Part shown: positions 1 to 8,176 of the stretch, piece after piece
Layout: each line of letters begins with the position of its first letter
How positions within the stretch are numbered: the first letter of the stretch is position 1
Assembly (NCBI GenBank): GCA_934675465.1
Contig: CAKUQM010000028.1
Coordinates: forward strand, 1-22,537
DNA: 22,537 bases
Source: an uncultured Erysipelotrichaceae bacterium
GTDB lineage: Bacteria; Bacillota_I; Bacilli_A; Erysipelotrichales; Erysipelotrichaceae
Reading direction: 5' to 3'
Notes under the pieces: generated by a model
What the model was told of the DNA's origin: nothing
What the model saw: only the letters and a program-made list of their open reading frames with translations
Databases searched by the model: none
Made by a program: the position numbers and the translations under genes

Positions 1-548
1 CCATAGTCCACAATCATTCTTTCAGCATCAAACATTGTCATACCAGGTTTTAGATGCTTACAAACATACATCACCGCATCATCTGTAAACTTACCAAGTT
101 TAGTCATCAAAGCAATCTCTTTCTCATCCTTGATTCTTCTTAAATCATAGAAGATATCCTCAATCTCAATTAACTTAACCTTTAAAGTCTTTCTAAACCA
201 AGCCTCACAATCCCTTCCAATACCAATCTTCTTACCATCAATTATCTTAGTTAGTTCATCTTCAAACTGATCCATATAAGAAACAACCACATCATTTAGT
301 GTCGTATCAAAATGTTCCTTTAATAAAGGAGTTGTCAATATTGTAGACTTACCCTCCTTATTTAAATAAACCATAGCCTCAGGAATAATCCTAGCCCCTG
401 CAACTGGTTCATCCAAATTAAAACAATATCTTTGCCAAAAATATGAATTAGACTCTACCACATATTGAAAGTTAGCACCAGAGGCAAACAACAAGCCATC
501 TAAACCACTCTCATTTAATTTCTTAAGTATCTTTTCTCTTCTATTCAT
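1..548 (-). CDS. M24 (Xaa-Pro peptidase family) protein, N-terminal part, cut by window edge
   Basis: The frame is open from an ATG at 548 to the window edge, giving about 182 residues. Translation starts MNRREKILKKLNESGLDG and contains GANFQY near residue 23, WQRYC near residue 39, SYMDQFED near residue 88 and FTDDAVMYV near residue 156. These blocks recur at the same places in the next gene upstream, so this is a paralogue: a creatinase-type N-terminal domain followed by the beginning of the M24 pita-bread domain. The metal ligands lie beyond the edge and cannot be checked. The ATG overlaps the stop of the preceding gene (TAATG) and has GAGGTG upstream, which fixes the start and indicates translational coupling. 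Probable role is cytoplasmic hydrolysis of Xaa-Pro peptides; the substrate is inferred from family. Confidence 0.85.
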   Translation of the reverse strand, partial: MNRREKILKKLNESGLDGLLFASGANFQYVVESNSYFWQRYCFNLDEPVAGARIIPEAMVYLNKEGKSTILTTPLLKEHFDTTLNDVVVSYMDQFEDELTKIIDGKKIGIGRDCEAWFRKTLKVKLIEIEDIFYDLRRIKDEKEIALMTKLGKFTDDAVMYVCKHLKPGMTMFDAERMIVDY

Positions 549-1705
549 TATTTCACCTCAATCTCAAACAAGTCTCTAGGGAACTTAGTCAATATCTCAG
601 CTCCATCTTCTGTTATCAAGACAATATCTTCAACACGCATGTACATTTCATTAGGAAACCACATCTTAGGCTCAACCGCAAAAGTCATCCCTGGTTTAAT
701 CACAAAATCAAAATCCTTATTAACCATAGGAAACTCATGACAATCAATACCAATCTGATGACCCAACATTTGAACATCCTTATAACGTAAATAATCAAGC
801 ATGCCTAGTTCATCAACCTTCTTCATTACAAGACCATATAATTCATTAATATTGGTCTTATAAGGAACAATCTGACTAGCCATATATTCGATTGATTTAT
901 TTAATGCCTCATAGCCCTTCTTACAAATATCAGGTGCCTTACCTACATAAACACTTCTACCCCAGTCACTACAATAACCATTATTCATATAACCGACATC
1001 AAAGGCGATACCTGTTTGAGGCTGCAATTTCCATTCACGATCATAATACTCCACATCTTCAGTTGTGATAGTATTCTGGGTCTTAAAACCAACTGTTGGT
1101 GGAAAAGAGAAATCAGATACACCATGGTCATAACCATACTTAACTAAAAGATTTTCAGCCTCCCTTTGAGACATGCCCATCTTTAGATTATTCACAACAT
1201 ACATTACCGCATCATCAGTAAACTCACACAATTCTCTTAATGTCTTAATCTCATCATCTTCCTTAAAACATCTAATATCATTTAATAGGTTTTCGCCATC
1301 TACAATCTCAATATCCTTATTGATATTTTTTAATATTTCACTAATAAATTTACTACAAGATACAGAAACACCAATTCGTTTTTCTTTAATAAAAGGAGCC
1401 AAAGCATCCTCAAATTGGTCCATATAGGAACAAGTCACATGACCTAAATACTTCTTAGTAAAATACTCCTTATTATGATAATTACAAATAATTTGATAAT
1501 CACCCTTATTATTTAGATACAACAAGGCATCAGGCAAATTATAAGCACTAGAAAAACCCATAATATTAGTATCACAACTTCTTTGCCACCAATAGTCAGT
1601 GGCATCTAAGATATATTGAAAATTAGCACCGGGGCCATAAACTACGGCCTCAACACCTTGTTTATTTAATTCTTTAATCGTCTTTAAAATTCTATCTTCT
1701 CTCAT
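548..1705 (-). CDS. M24 family metallopeptidase (Xaa-Pro dipeptidase/aminopeptidase-like)
   Basis: The product is 385 aa, a normal length for bacterial M24 Xaa-Pro peptidases. Residues 1-150 form the creatinase-like N domain and about 155-380 the pita-bread catalytic domain. All five expected dinuclear metal ligands are visible: D236 (AFDVG), D247 (CSDWGR), H316 (GHQIG), E345 (AVEPK) and E359 (RVEDI), with a second histidine at H323 (CHEFP). It is therefore probably active in releasing residues next to proline from short peptides in the cytoplasm. The start overlaps the stop of the MFS gene by four bases (ATGA), and AAGGAAAG lies upstream. It is a tandem paralogue of the partial gene that follows. 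The exact specificity (dipeptidase or aminopeptidase) cannot be told from sequence. Confidence 0.9.
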   Translation of the reverse strand: MREDRILKTIKELNKQGVEAVVYGPGANFQYILDATDYWWQRSCDTNIMGFSSAYNLPDALLYLNNKGDYQIICNYHNKEYFTKKYLGHVTCSYMDQFEDALAPFIKEKRIGVSVSCSKFISEILKNINKDIEIVDGENLLNDIRCFKEDDEIKTLRELCEFTDDAVMYVVNNLKMGMSQREAENLLVKYGYDHGVSDFSFPPTVGFKTQNTITTEDVEYYDREWKLQPQTGIAFDVGYMNNGYCSDWGRSVYVGKAPDICKKGYEALNKSIEYMASQIVPYKTNINELYGLVMKKVDELGMLDYLRYKDVQMLGHQIGIDCHEFPMVNKDFDFVIKPGMTFAVEPKMWFPNEMYMRVEDIVLITEDGAEILTKFPRDLFEIEVK

Positions 1706-2862
1706 ACACGCTCACTTTCCTTATAGTTACTGATACTTAGGATGATACATAAGCCAAAGGCTATAGCCGATACTACAAAAGATGCCTTAGGACCTACTGT
1801 ATAGATTAGTCCCGCAAGTAATGAGCCAAGTACCATACCGATTGATCTAACCGCATTAAACAAGCCAACCAACTCACCATTATTTCTAGTCTTATACTTA
1901 GTCATCATCGCCTGTTGTAAAGGAAGATAAATAGAATTCATCCCAAAGAACACAACGTTAATGATGATAAAAGGCACCATATCATCAATCACACAAACAC
2001 CCACTAACATTAGAAATAACATCCCAAAGACTGGAATAATGGTCTTAAAAGTATTGGTCTTTAATAGTGCCATTGTGATTGTCCAATTCGCTATTAGGGC
2101 AATAACACCAACACCAGCCTTTAAGATACCGTTATAAGAACTAGGGAAGTTAAAGACATCCTTAATATAATAGTTAAAACACTGTTCATAACAAGTAGAG
2201 CCAAAACTTGAAATGGCTGCTACTATAAGAAATAAGAACACAAACTTAGTGATGATATCCTTAGAATCTACAAAAGCTTTAAAGGGATTTAAATCCTTTT
2301 TATTCAATTTAATATCTTCAGTTTCACTATCGCCAAAGATTAATAGTCCTAAAACACCAATCAAAAATAAAGAAATACCTTGGATATAAAAAGTAGCATA
2401 AATGTTCCAATCTCCAAGAAAACCACCAATCAAGAAACCAAATGGTGATACCACCATGTTTACAGTGGCACAAATAGCCAAATCCTTACTAACATCCTTA
2501 GAATTCTTTAGACAATAGATTAACTGGGAAACTGATATACCAGATAAGAAAAAGCCTGCAACTAATCTTGCGATACATATTTCAATTTCACTCTTACTGA
2601 TGCCGAAGAATACTTGCATCACACCATAGCCTAATAGGCCAATGGATAAGATTTTGGCACCACCATACTTCTCTGATAACTTAGACCATAATGGTGAAAA
2701 TAAGAAGTTGGTTAGGGCCATACAGGCAAAGGCCACCCCAAACATATAATCATGAAGCCCCAACTCTTTAATAAAAGTTGGGGTTATAGGATGGGCAAAA
2801 TTAGCTGCCAAAGAATATAAGAATATTAATAGAAATAATATTTTAGTAGAAACTCTTTTCAT
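1702..2862 (-). CDS. MFS transporter
   Basis: The product is 386 aa with about twelve hydrophobic segments, the standard size for a major facilitator superfamily carrier. It starts MKRVSTKILFLLIFLYSL, directly entering the first membrane helix. A degenerate motif A (SPLWSKLSEKYGGAK) sits in the loop after helix 2, near residues 56-70. The gene lies between two M24 peptidases, overlapping the upstream stop (TAATG) and the downstream start (ATGA), so it is translated with them. It may export amino acids released from peptides or import a substrate for these peptidases; neither can be decided here. The ribosome site is weak, consistent with coupling to the upstream gene. Confidence 0.88.
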   Translation of the reverse strand: MKRVSTKILFLLIFLYSLAANFAHPITPTFIKELGLHDYMFGVAFACMALTNFLFSPLWSKLSEKYGGAKILSIGLLGYGVMQVFFGISKSEIEICIARLVAGFFLSGISVSQLIYCLKNSKDVSKDLAICATVNMVVSPFGFLIGGFLGDWNIYATFYIQGISLFLIGVLGLLIFGDSETEDIKLNKKDLNPFKAFVDSKDIITKFVFLFLIVAAISSFGSTCYEQCFNYYIKDVFNFPSSYNGILKAGVGVIALIANWTITMALLKTNTFKTIIPVFGMLFLMLVGVCVIDDMVPFIIINVVFFGMNSIYLPLQQAMMTKYKTRNNGELVGLFNAVRSIGMVLGSLLAGLIYTVGPKASFVVSAIAFGLCIILSISNYKESERV

Positions 2863-4190
2863 TATTTAACCAAATGGAAATTCTCTTGTCTTCCACCCAA
2901 GAAATAAACCTTATCATCAGTAAATAAGACATCAGTTTCTAGTCCCAAACAGAACTTTGTATCATGCCACTGCTTAAGAGTGAATTCACAGTTTAGTTCC
3001 AAAGAATAAGCAGTGTTGTTGTACATTGGATAAGTGCCATTCTTGCCACCAACACCTTGTTGCTTATCAAATAAGCCAATAGTTGGACCAGCCGCATGAC
3101 CGTTATAACCAATTGGATGAGTATATAGACAAGGATTTAAACCTTCACCTTTAGCTTTATCTAAAGCTAACTTAAGAATCTCATTACCACTTCTACCCTC
3201 TTTAAAGAAACTAACAACGATATCTTGGAAACGATTGACATCCTTCATACACTTCTTTAAATAATCAGGAGCATCGCTTTCACCATACTTTAAGATATAA
3301 GCATTCTCTTGAGTATCCGTGCATAGACCTAAATAATTAAAACCAACATCGCAGTGTAACATATCACCTTGTCTTATAACATCTTCTTCTTCAAATTGAC
3401 CTACACCATCTCTAATAATAGATACTTCAAAGTCAAACCAAGGAACAAGCCCCATTCTAGTTACCTTCTCTAGCATCCAATACTTAACATCGTGATTTGT
3501 GGTAACTCCTGGAATAATAACTCTACTAGAGAATGCTTCATCAATCATTGAATGAGCAATCTGCATAATACCGTTATAAGCCTCCATCTCTGGTTTAGTT
3601 CTTGTTTCTAACCAACCAACACAAATTTCATCAGCAGACACAATCTTTGACTTCATATCATCATCAAAGCACTTAACAATCTCATCATACATTGACTTGC
3701 TCAAACCATCCGCAAAGGCAAAGTCACGTGAGATATTTAGTCCAATCTTGCTAACATTTGCTTCCTTGATTAAACGAGCTAAACATTCAAATTGGGTCTC
3801 AGCCTTACTAGGATCCTTACACCAAATAGAATCTTTTTGATTAATCCATGATGCTGTATAGAATTCATCTAGGCCAACATTGGGTCTTGTGATAGAGTAT
3901 CTTAAGACCTCATCACCCTTTAACACAAACAACAAAATTGTAGTTCTTCTGGCATTCATCATGGCAGTAGGTGTTAAAGATCTAAGTACTGGATCCTCAT
4001 TATATTCATCGCAGGCTACCACCCAACAATCAATACCACTTCTTTTCATGACCATTGGAAGTACTTCCTTATAACGAAGTCTTAACCAATTATCAACCAC
4101 CTTTTCTCTATCCCTATAAGATAGAATCTTTTCGTTAAAATCATCTAAATGACTTACGCTCTTATATAAAAAATCTTCATTACTAATCAT
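2862..4190 (-). CDS. M24 family metallopeptidase, 442-aa divergent subfamily
   Basis: This is an M24 peptidase of a different subgroup from its two neighbours: longer (442 aa) and not alignable to them outside the metal site. The N domain spans about 1-195 and the catalytic domain 200-440. Candidate metal ligands are D281 (HCDVG), D292 (CTDTQ), H358 (THPIG), E398 (SLELN) and E418 (GLETD), with H365 (GHAAGP) as the second histidine. The complete set suggests an active peptidase, presumably on Xaa-Pro or related N-terminal bonds. GGAGA six bases before the ATG at 4190 supports this start, which lies inside the last codons of the guanylate-kinase-like gene (8-bp overlap). Cytoplasmic; no signal peptide. 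Confidence 0.87.
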   Translation of the reverse strand: MISNEDFLYKSVSHLDDFNEKILSYRDREKVVDNWLRLRYKEVLPMVMKRSGIDCWVVACDEYNEDPVLRSLTPTAMMNARRTTILLFVLKGDEVLRYSITRPNVGLDEFYTASWINQKDSIWCKDPSKAETQFECLARLIKEANVSKIGLNISRDFAFADGLSKSMYDEIVKCFDDDMKSKIVSADEICVGWLETRTKPEMEAYNGIMQIAHSMIDEAFSSRVIIPGVTTNHDVKYWMLEKVTRMGLVPWFDFEVSIIRDGVGQFEEEDVIRQGDMLHCDVGFNYLGLCTDTQENAYILKYGESDAPDYLKKCMKDVNRFQDIVVSFFKEGRSGNEILKLALDKAKGEGLNPCLYTHPIGYNGHAAGPTIGLFDKQQGVGGKNGTYPMYNNTAYSLELNCEFTLKQWHDTKFCLGLETDVLFTDDKVYFLGGRQENFHLVK

Positions 4191-4749
4191 TTGAATTCTC
4201 CATAAACAATTTCTTAATTTCTTTTACTGCATCATCAATATTGGTATTCTTAACTTGATTCTTAAATAATGGGGCAATCTCCATTTCCATTCTTGCCTTA
4301 TTAATACGAGCATTAGCACTAGCTAAATCATCACCATAAACATCCATGATATGTTTCTCTAACTCTTCCATATTCTCAGGCACAATGAATACTGCCAAGG
4401 CATCAGGTAAGTTTAATTTAAGGGGTCCTACACCCTCAGCCTCTACTTCAATCAAGACATTCTTACCATTATTTAATAAGAAATTAACTTGGCTTTTTGG
4501 GGTTCCATAATAATAACCATTAAATTCGGTATATTCTAAGAATTCCTTATTCTTTACAGCATTGGCAAAGAAGTGGTAATCCACAAAGTAATAGTCCTTT
4601 CCATCTTCTTCATTAGCCTTTTTAGGACGTGTTGTCATAGAAATAGATTCGATTAAAGCTAAGTCTTTATCAGCCAACAATTTCTTTTTAATGGCGCCCT
4701 TACCAACAGAACTAGCACCAGATAAAATTAATACTTTTCCCTTTATCAT
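4183..4749 (-). CDS. Divergent guanylate-kinase-like NMP kinase
   Basis: The product is 188 aa, close to the size of bacterial Gmk. It has a P-loop GASSVGKG (residues 11-18), a GMP-site-like SMTTRP (37-42), YYFV (53-56), KEFLEY (68-73) and YYGT (80-83). It departs from housekeeping Gmk at several key points: the usual IDvQGA after strand 4 is EVEAEGV (101-107), the lid arginine of RLxxRG is missing (LEKHIMDVYGD, 130-140), and the conserved YDyvvvN near the C-terminus is replaced by FKNQVKNTN. R148 of the ARINKA segment remains. AAGGAGTG precedes the ATG, which overlaps the pepD stop (TAATG). Its place inside a peptidase operon is odd. It may phosphorylate another nucleotide-like compound or have lost catalysis; GMP kinase activity is possible but not assured. 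Confidence 0.8.
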   Translation of the reverse strand: MIKGKVLILSGASSVGKGAIKKKLLADKDLALIESISMTTRPKKANEEDGKDYYFVDYHFFANAVKNKEFLEYTEFNGYYYGTPKSQVNFLLNNGKNVLIEVEAEGVGPLKLNLPDALAVFIVPENMEELEKHIMDVYGDDLASANARINKARMEMEIAPLFKNQVKNTNIDDAVKEIKKLFMENSND

Positions 4750-6173
4750 TAGTTACACTCCTTAATCAAACTAGTTAATACGACATAGCCTCTACTGAAG
4801 GATTCGAGATCCAATCTCTCATCAGGCGTATGAATATCCTTCATAATAGGACCATAGGTCAAGATATCCATATCATCACTAATAGCGGCAAAGATACCAC
4901 ATTCACAACCTCCATGAGTTGCCTCTTCTAATAATGGTTTATGATAAATCTTTTCGATTATCTTATTTAATTTATGACGCATATCACTATTTGGCTTATA
5001 GTTCCAACCAGGATAACGGGCACTTACTTTTACATCGGCATTAAAGATATCTGCTAGAGTACTAATCTCTTCAATCATATGGTCGATGCTGCATTCTAGA
5101 GCACTTCTTAGCGAACTTGTAATGATTAACTTGTTATCTACTGTATTGATAATACCTAGGTTCAATGATGTTAAAGTTAATCCTTCAATTGCCATTGAAC
5201 GATGTTTAAAGCCATTAGGTAATAGGAAGATATAGTCGATGATTTCTTTACTAGTCTTAGTTTCAACTACTTTATCTGCTGATGTTACTTCTTCCAACGT
5301 GCACTTAAATCCATTATCAGAGAATTCCAATTCTTTTTTAATATTTATAATTGATTGATCAACAGCCTTTTTAATATCACTATAGTTAGTATCACTACTA
5401 AAGATGACTTCACATTCTCTAGGGATGGCATTATCCTTAAGACCACCATTGGCACTAACTAGATTAACTTCGCATTTTAATTCCTTAAGAATTCTAAAGG
5501 CTAGCTTATTCGCATTACCCTTTTCCTTATGAATCTCACCACCAGAGTGGCCACCACTTAAACCAGATACAAATAATCTATAGGTAGGTTTATAGTTATC
5601 AACATATTTCAAATCAAATGTTTGAGTTACGATACAACCACCAGCTGATGAAATACCGGTTGATACTTCTCCTCCTCCATCAAGACATATCATTCTTCTT
5701 GATTTAAATAATGATGTATCAAGTTTTAAGGCACCACATAAGCCTACTTCTTCTTGTACAGTGAAGACACATTCTAAGGCAGGATGAGACAAAGTATCAT
5801 CATCCAAAATAGATAACATATAGGCAACACCGGTTCCATCATCCGCGCCTAGTGTAGTACCTCTTGCCTTTAGCCATCCATCTTCTACATATAAATCTAG
5901 AGGATCTTTCTTAAAGTCATGATTTGAATCTTTATTCTTTTCACATACCATGTCCATATGAGCTTCAAGTAGTAATGGTGCACTAGATTCGTACCCAACA
6001 CTTGCATCCTTATAAATGATGACATTATTAGAAGGATCTTTGATAGTTTTGAAGCCACGATCAACGCCAAACTTATAAATATAATCCGCTATTCTTTCCT
6101 CATCATAAGAACCATGAGGAATCTTAGCAATTTCATTAAAATAGAAACAATATGGTTTACTTAAATCAAACAT
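4749..6173 (-). CDS. pepD: Aminoacyl-histidine dipeptidase PepD (M20C), copy 1
   Basis: The product is 474 aa, matching the PepD/carnosinase-like M20C family, which splits dipeptides such as Xaa-His in the cytoplasm. Residues equivalent to those known in Escherichia/Vibrio PepD are present: metal ligands H72 (EAHMDM), D111 (GADDG), E142 (QEEVG), D165 (CLDGG) and H448 (IHTPDE), and catalytic D74 and E141. The lid/dimer domain lies around 185-380, starting after SAGG and including GLSGGHSGGE. AAGGAGG precedes the ATG, which overlaps the S9 peptidase stop. A close paralogue at 14959-16389 shares most of the sequence, but the C-terminal block reads HGGCECG here and HSGLECG there. Confidence 0.93.
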   Translation of the reverse strand: MFDLSKPYCFYFNEIAKIPHGSYDEERIADYIYKFGVDRGFKTIKDPSNNVIIYKDASVGYESSAPLLLEAHMDMVCEKNKDSNHDFKKDPLDLYVEDGWLKARGTTLGADDGTGVAYMLSILDDDTLSHPALECVFTVQEEVGLCGALKLDTSLFKSRRMICLDGGGEVSTGISSAGGCIVTQTFDLKYVDNYKPTYRLFVSGLSGGHSGGEIHKEKGNANKLAFRILKELKCEVNLVSANGGLKDNAIPRECEVIFSSDTNYSDIKKAVDQSIINIKKELEFSDNGFKCTLEEVTSADKVVETKTSKEIIDYIFLLPNGFKHRSMAIEGLTLTSLNLGIINTVDNKLIITSSLRSALECSIDHMIEEISTLADIFNADVKVSARYPGWNYKPNSDMRHKLNKIIEKIYHKPLLEEATHGGCECGIFAAISDDMDILTYGPIMKDIHTPDERLDLESFSRGYVVLTSLIKECN

Positions 6174-8113
6174 TATTCTTCCTCCTTCAAATACTTATTC
6201 ATCCAAGCAGTAATTTCTTCTAGTCTCTTGATTCTATGAAGTGGTTTACCACTTCTTGATAATTCATGATTTTCACCCTTAAACGCCACAATCTTAGTAT
6301 CAACACCGTTACATCTTATAGCTGTAAAATATTGTAAAGCTTCGCTTAAGGTACAACGATAATCCTCTATTGAATGAATAAACAATAAAGGTGTTTTAAC
6401 ATTGTTGGCATACTTAAGTGGTGACATAGACCATAGCTCATCATGACAATTATGCAAGTCAGTAAAGTTCATCTCATATGGGAAGTCGATGCCATAATCT
6501 GAGGCACATACTTCAGTAATCATATTAGAGATTGATCTTTGTGTTGCAGCACACTTAAATCTATTAGTATGTGAAACTATCCAGTTAGTCATATAACCAC
6601 CATAAGAACCACCGGTTACACCAACTCTATCTTTATCAATCTGTGGATATTGTCTTAAGACTTCATCAGTAAAGTCCATTAAATCTTCAAAGTCCTTTCC
6701 ACCCCATTGTCTTCTTAAATCAGCAAAGTCATTGCCTCTACCATCGCCTCCTCTTGGATTACAGAAGAAGACGATATAGCCAAGACTTACCCAATATTGC
6801 ATCTCATGATAGAAGATTTCACCATAGGCACACTTTGGACCACCATGGATATCTAGTATTGCAGGATACTTCTTATTTTCATCAAAGTCCTCTGGTAATA
6901 AGACCCAACCATGAATCTTAGTCTTCTTATTTAAAGTAATACGATTAGGCTTAGCCACATAGTATTCACTTAAATCATTTAAATGAGTCAAAGTCTCACC
7001 ATTTAATTGTTCTACTTCTTGTAGTCTATTTGCTAGCGTTGTGATACGGTAAATCTTATTATCAACAACAACCGCATCATCAACTGTACCTTCAAAATCA
7101 CTTAAACAAACTAACTTATCATTATCGATTGTGAATAGTTCACTTCTACTTCCCTTAGAAGCTGATAGGAAGTATGGCTTACCATTTATCTTTCTAAATT
7201 GAGAATATTTACCATAATGAATATCAGTACCTACTGTGTTATATAAACTTAAATCACTGTCGATATATAGTTGGCATTTTCCATTGATTAACTTATAGAA
7301 CTTAGGATTCTCTAGCCATCCTGTTTCTTTTCCAAAAGAAGCTACTACGATGATGTCATCATTTAAATAAAAACTTCTAGTGATAATCATCGTTTCATCA
7401 GTTAATTTATGAATAGTCTTACTTAAGACATCATATTCATAAACACTACCAAATTTCTTCTTATATGTTGTAAAATCAACACCACTCATTAATATCTTAT
7501 TTTCCTTATAATCAAAGGATTCAACATCAAGGGTAGGCGGTGTGATTCTTTCTATTTCCAAGGTAATTTTATCTATTATAAACAATGCGTTACGATTGCC
7601 ATTGATGACTCCAGCTCTGTTAAATACGAAAGGATATTCATCAAGGACAACATAATCTTTATTGTCATCTTCTTCTTTAATTAATTCTTCCTTCTTATCA
7701 TTAGAATATAGATAATAATCAGGATGATTTACTTTAATGGTTGCCGCTACTAAATAATGATTATCGTCATATTTTTGAATTTCATTCACATCTAGTGGCA
7801 ACACAAAAGACCTAATTTCTTCACTTGTTTCAGGATCTAAAACCACAATCTTAGTTTGGGTCTTTTTAGCTTCCTTATCTACCTCGCCAATAAGAACTTC
7901 GTTTTCATCTACATAATATAGAGGTAGTTTATCTGCATAATCCTTAACAACACTTTGACTATTAGTCTTTAAATCATACTTTAATAGTCTTTGACAATAA
8001 TCACTTTTATCTTCTTTTACTTTTGTATCTATAAAGAATAAAGCATTCTTAGATGCGTTTAATGAAGAAAGAAAATGATACTTACAAAAATCTGATATAC
8101 CAATTTTTTTCAT
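6173..8113 (-). CDS. S9 family serine peptidase (prolyl oligopeptidase/acylaminoacyl-peptidase type)
   Basis: The product is 646 aa. Residues 1 to about 385 are rich in short beta strands typical of the S9 seven-bladed propeller, which restricts access to peptides. From about 390 to the end is an alpha/beta-hydrolase domain. The catalytic triad is recognisable: S503 in GGSYGGYM, D584 in SIEDYRC and H616 in GENHELSR; HGGP (423-426) supplies the oxyanion region. No signal peptide, so it acts in the cytoplasm on imported oligopeptides. AAGGAGA lies before the ATG at 8113. The stop overlaps pepD (TAATG). It is the first gene after a terminator-like hairpin that separates it from oppA. Confidence 0.92.
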   Translation of the reverse strand: MKKIGISDFCKYHFLSSLNASKNALFFIDTKVKEDKSDYCQRLLKYDLKTNSQSVVKDYADKLPLYYVDENEVLIGEVDKEAKKTQTKIVVLDPETSEEIRSFVLPLDVNEIQKYDDNHYLVAATIKVNHPDYYLYSNDKKEELIKEEDDNKDYVVLDEYPFVFNRAGVINGNRNALFIIDKITLEIERITPPTLDVESFDYKENKILMSGVDFTTYKKKFGSVYEYDVLSKTIHKLTDETMIITRSFYLNDDIIVVASFGKETGWLENPKFYKLINGKCQLYIDSDLSLYNTVGTDIHYGKYSQFRKINGKPYFLSASKGSRSELFTIDNDKLVCLSDFEGTVDDAVVVDNKIYRITTLANRLQEVEQLNGETLTHLNDLSEYYVAKPNRITLNKKTKIHGWVLLPEDFDENKKYPAILDIHGGPKCAYGEIFYHEMQYWVSLGYIVFFCNPRGGDGRGNDFADLRRQWGGKDFEDLMDFTDEVLRQYPQIDKDRVGVTGGSYGGYMTNWIVSHTNRFKCAATQRSISNMITEVCASDYGIDFPYEMNFTDLHNCHDELWSMSPLKYANNVKTPLLFIHSIEDYRCTLSEALQYFTAIRCNGVDTKIVAFKGENHELSRSGKPLHRIKRLEEITAWMNKYLKEEE

Positions 8114-8121
8114 ATAATTCT

Positions 8122-8160
8122 CCTTTAAAACAGCGGCAAATAGCCTCGCTACTTGCCGCT
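8122..8160 (-). terminator. Hairpin terminator or attenuator between oppA and the S9 peptidase gene
   Basis: Arms at 8132-8144 and 8148-8160 form a 13-bp stem with a 3-base loop when read as minus-strand RNA. The one non-Watson-Crick position (8140/8152) is a G-U pair on this strand but an A-C mismatch on the plus strand, so the structure is built for minus-strand transcripts. GUUUU follows, then the AAGGAG of the next gene. The short U-run suggests partial termination or 3'-end protection of the oppA message rather than a full stop. Confidence 0.72.
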
Positions 8161-8176
8161 ATAAAATAATTAACAA

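Noticed and set aside
1173..1427. Plus-strand open frame inside the M24 gene
   Set aside because: Opposite a gene with complete catalytic residues and proper overlaps; composition is the mirror of that gene and there is no ribosome site. The same holds for plus-strand frames at 3880-4074, 9726-10082, 12206-12778, 12940-13170, 13273-13488, 15071-15292, 17435-17899, 19252-19527 and 19763-19975.
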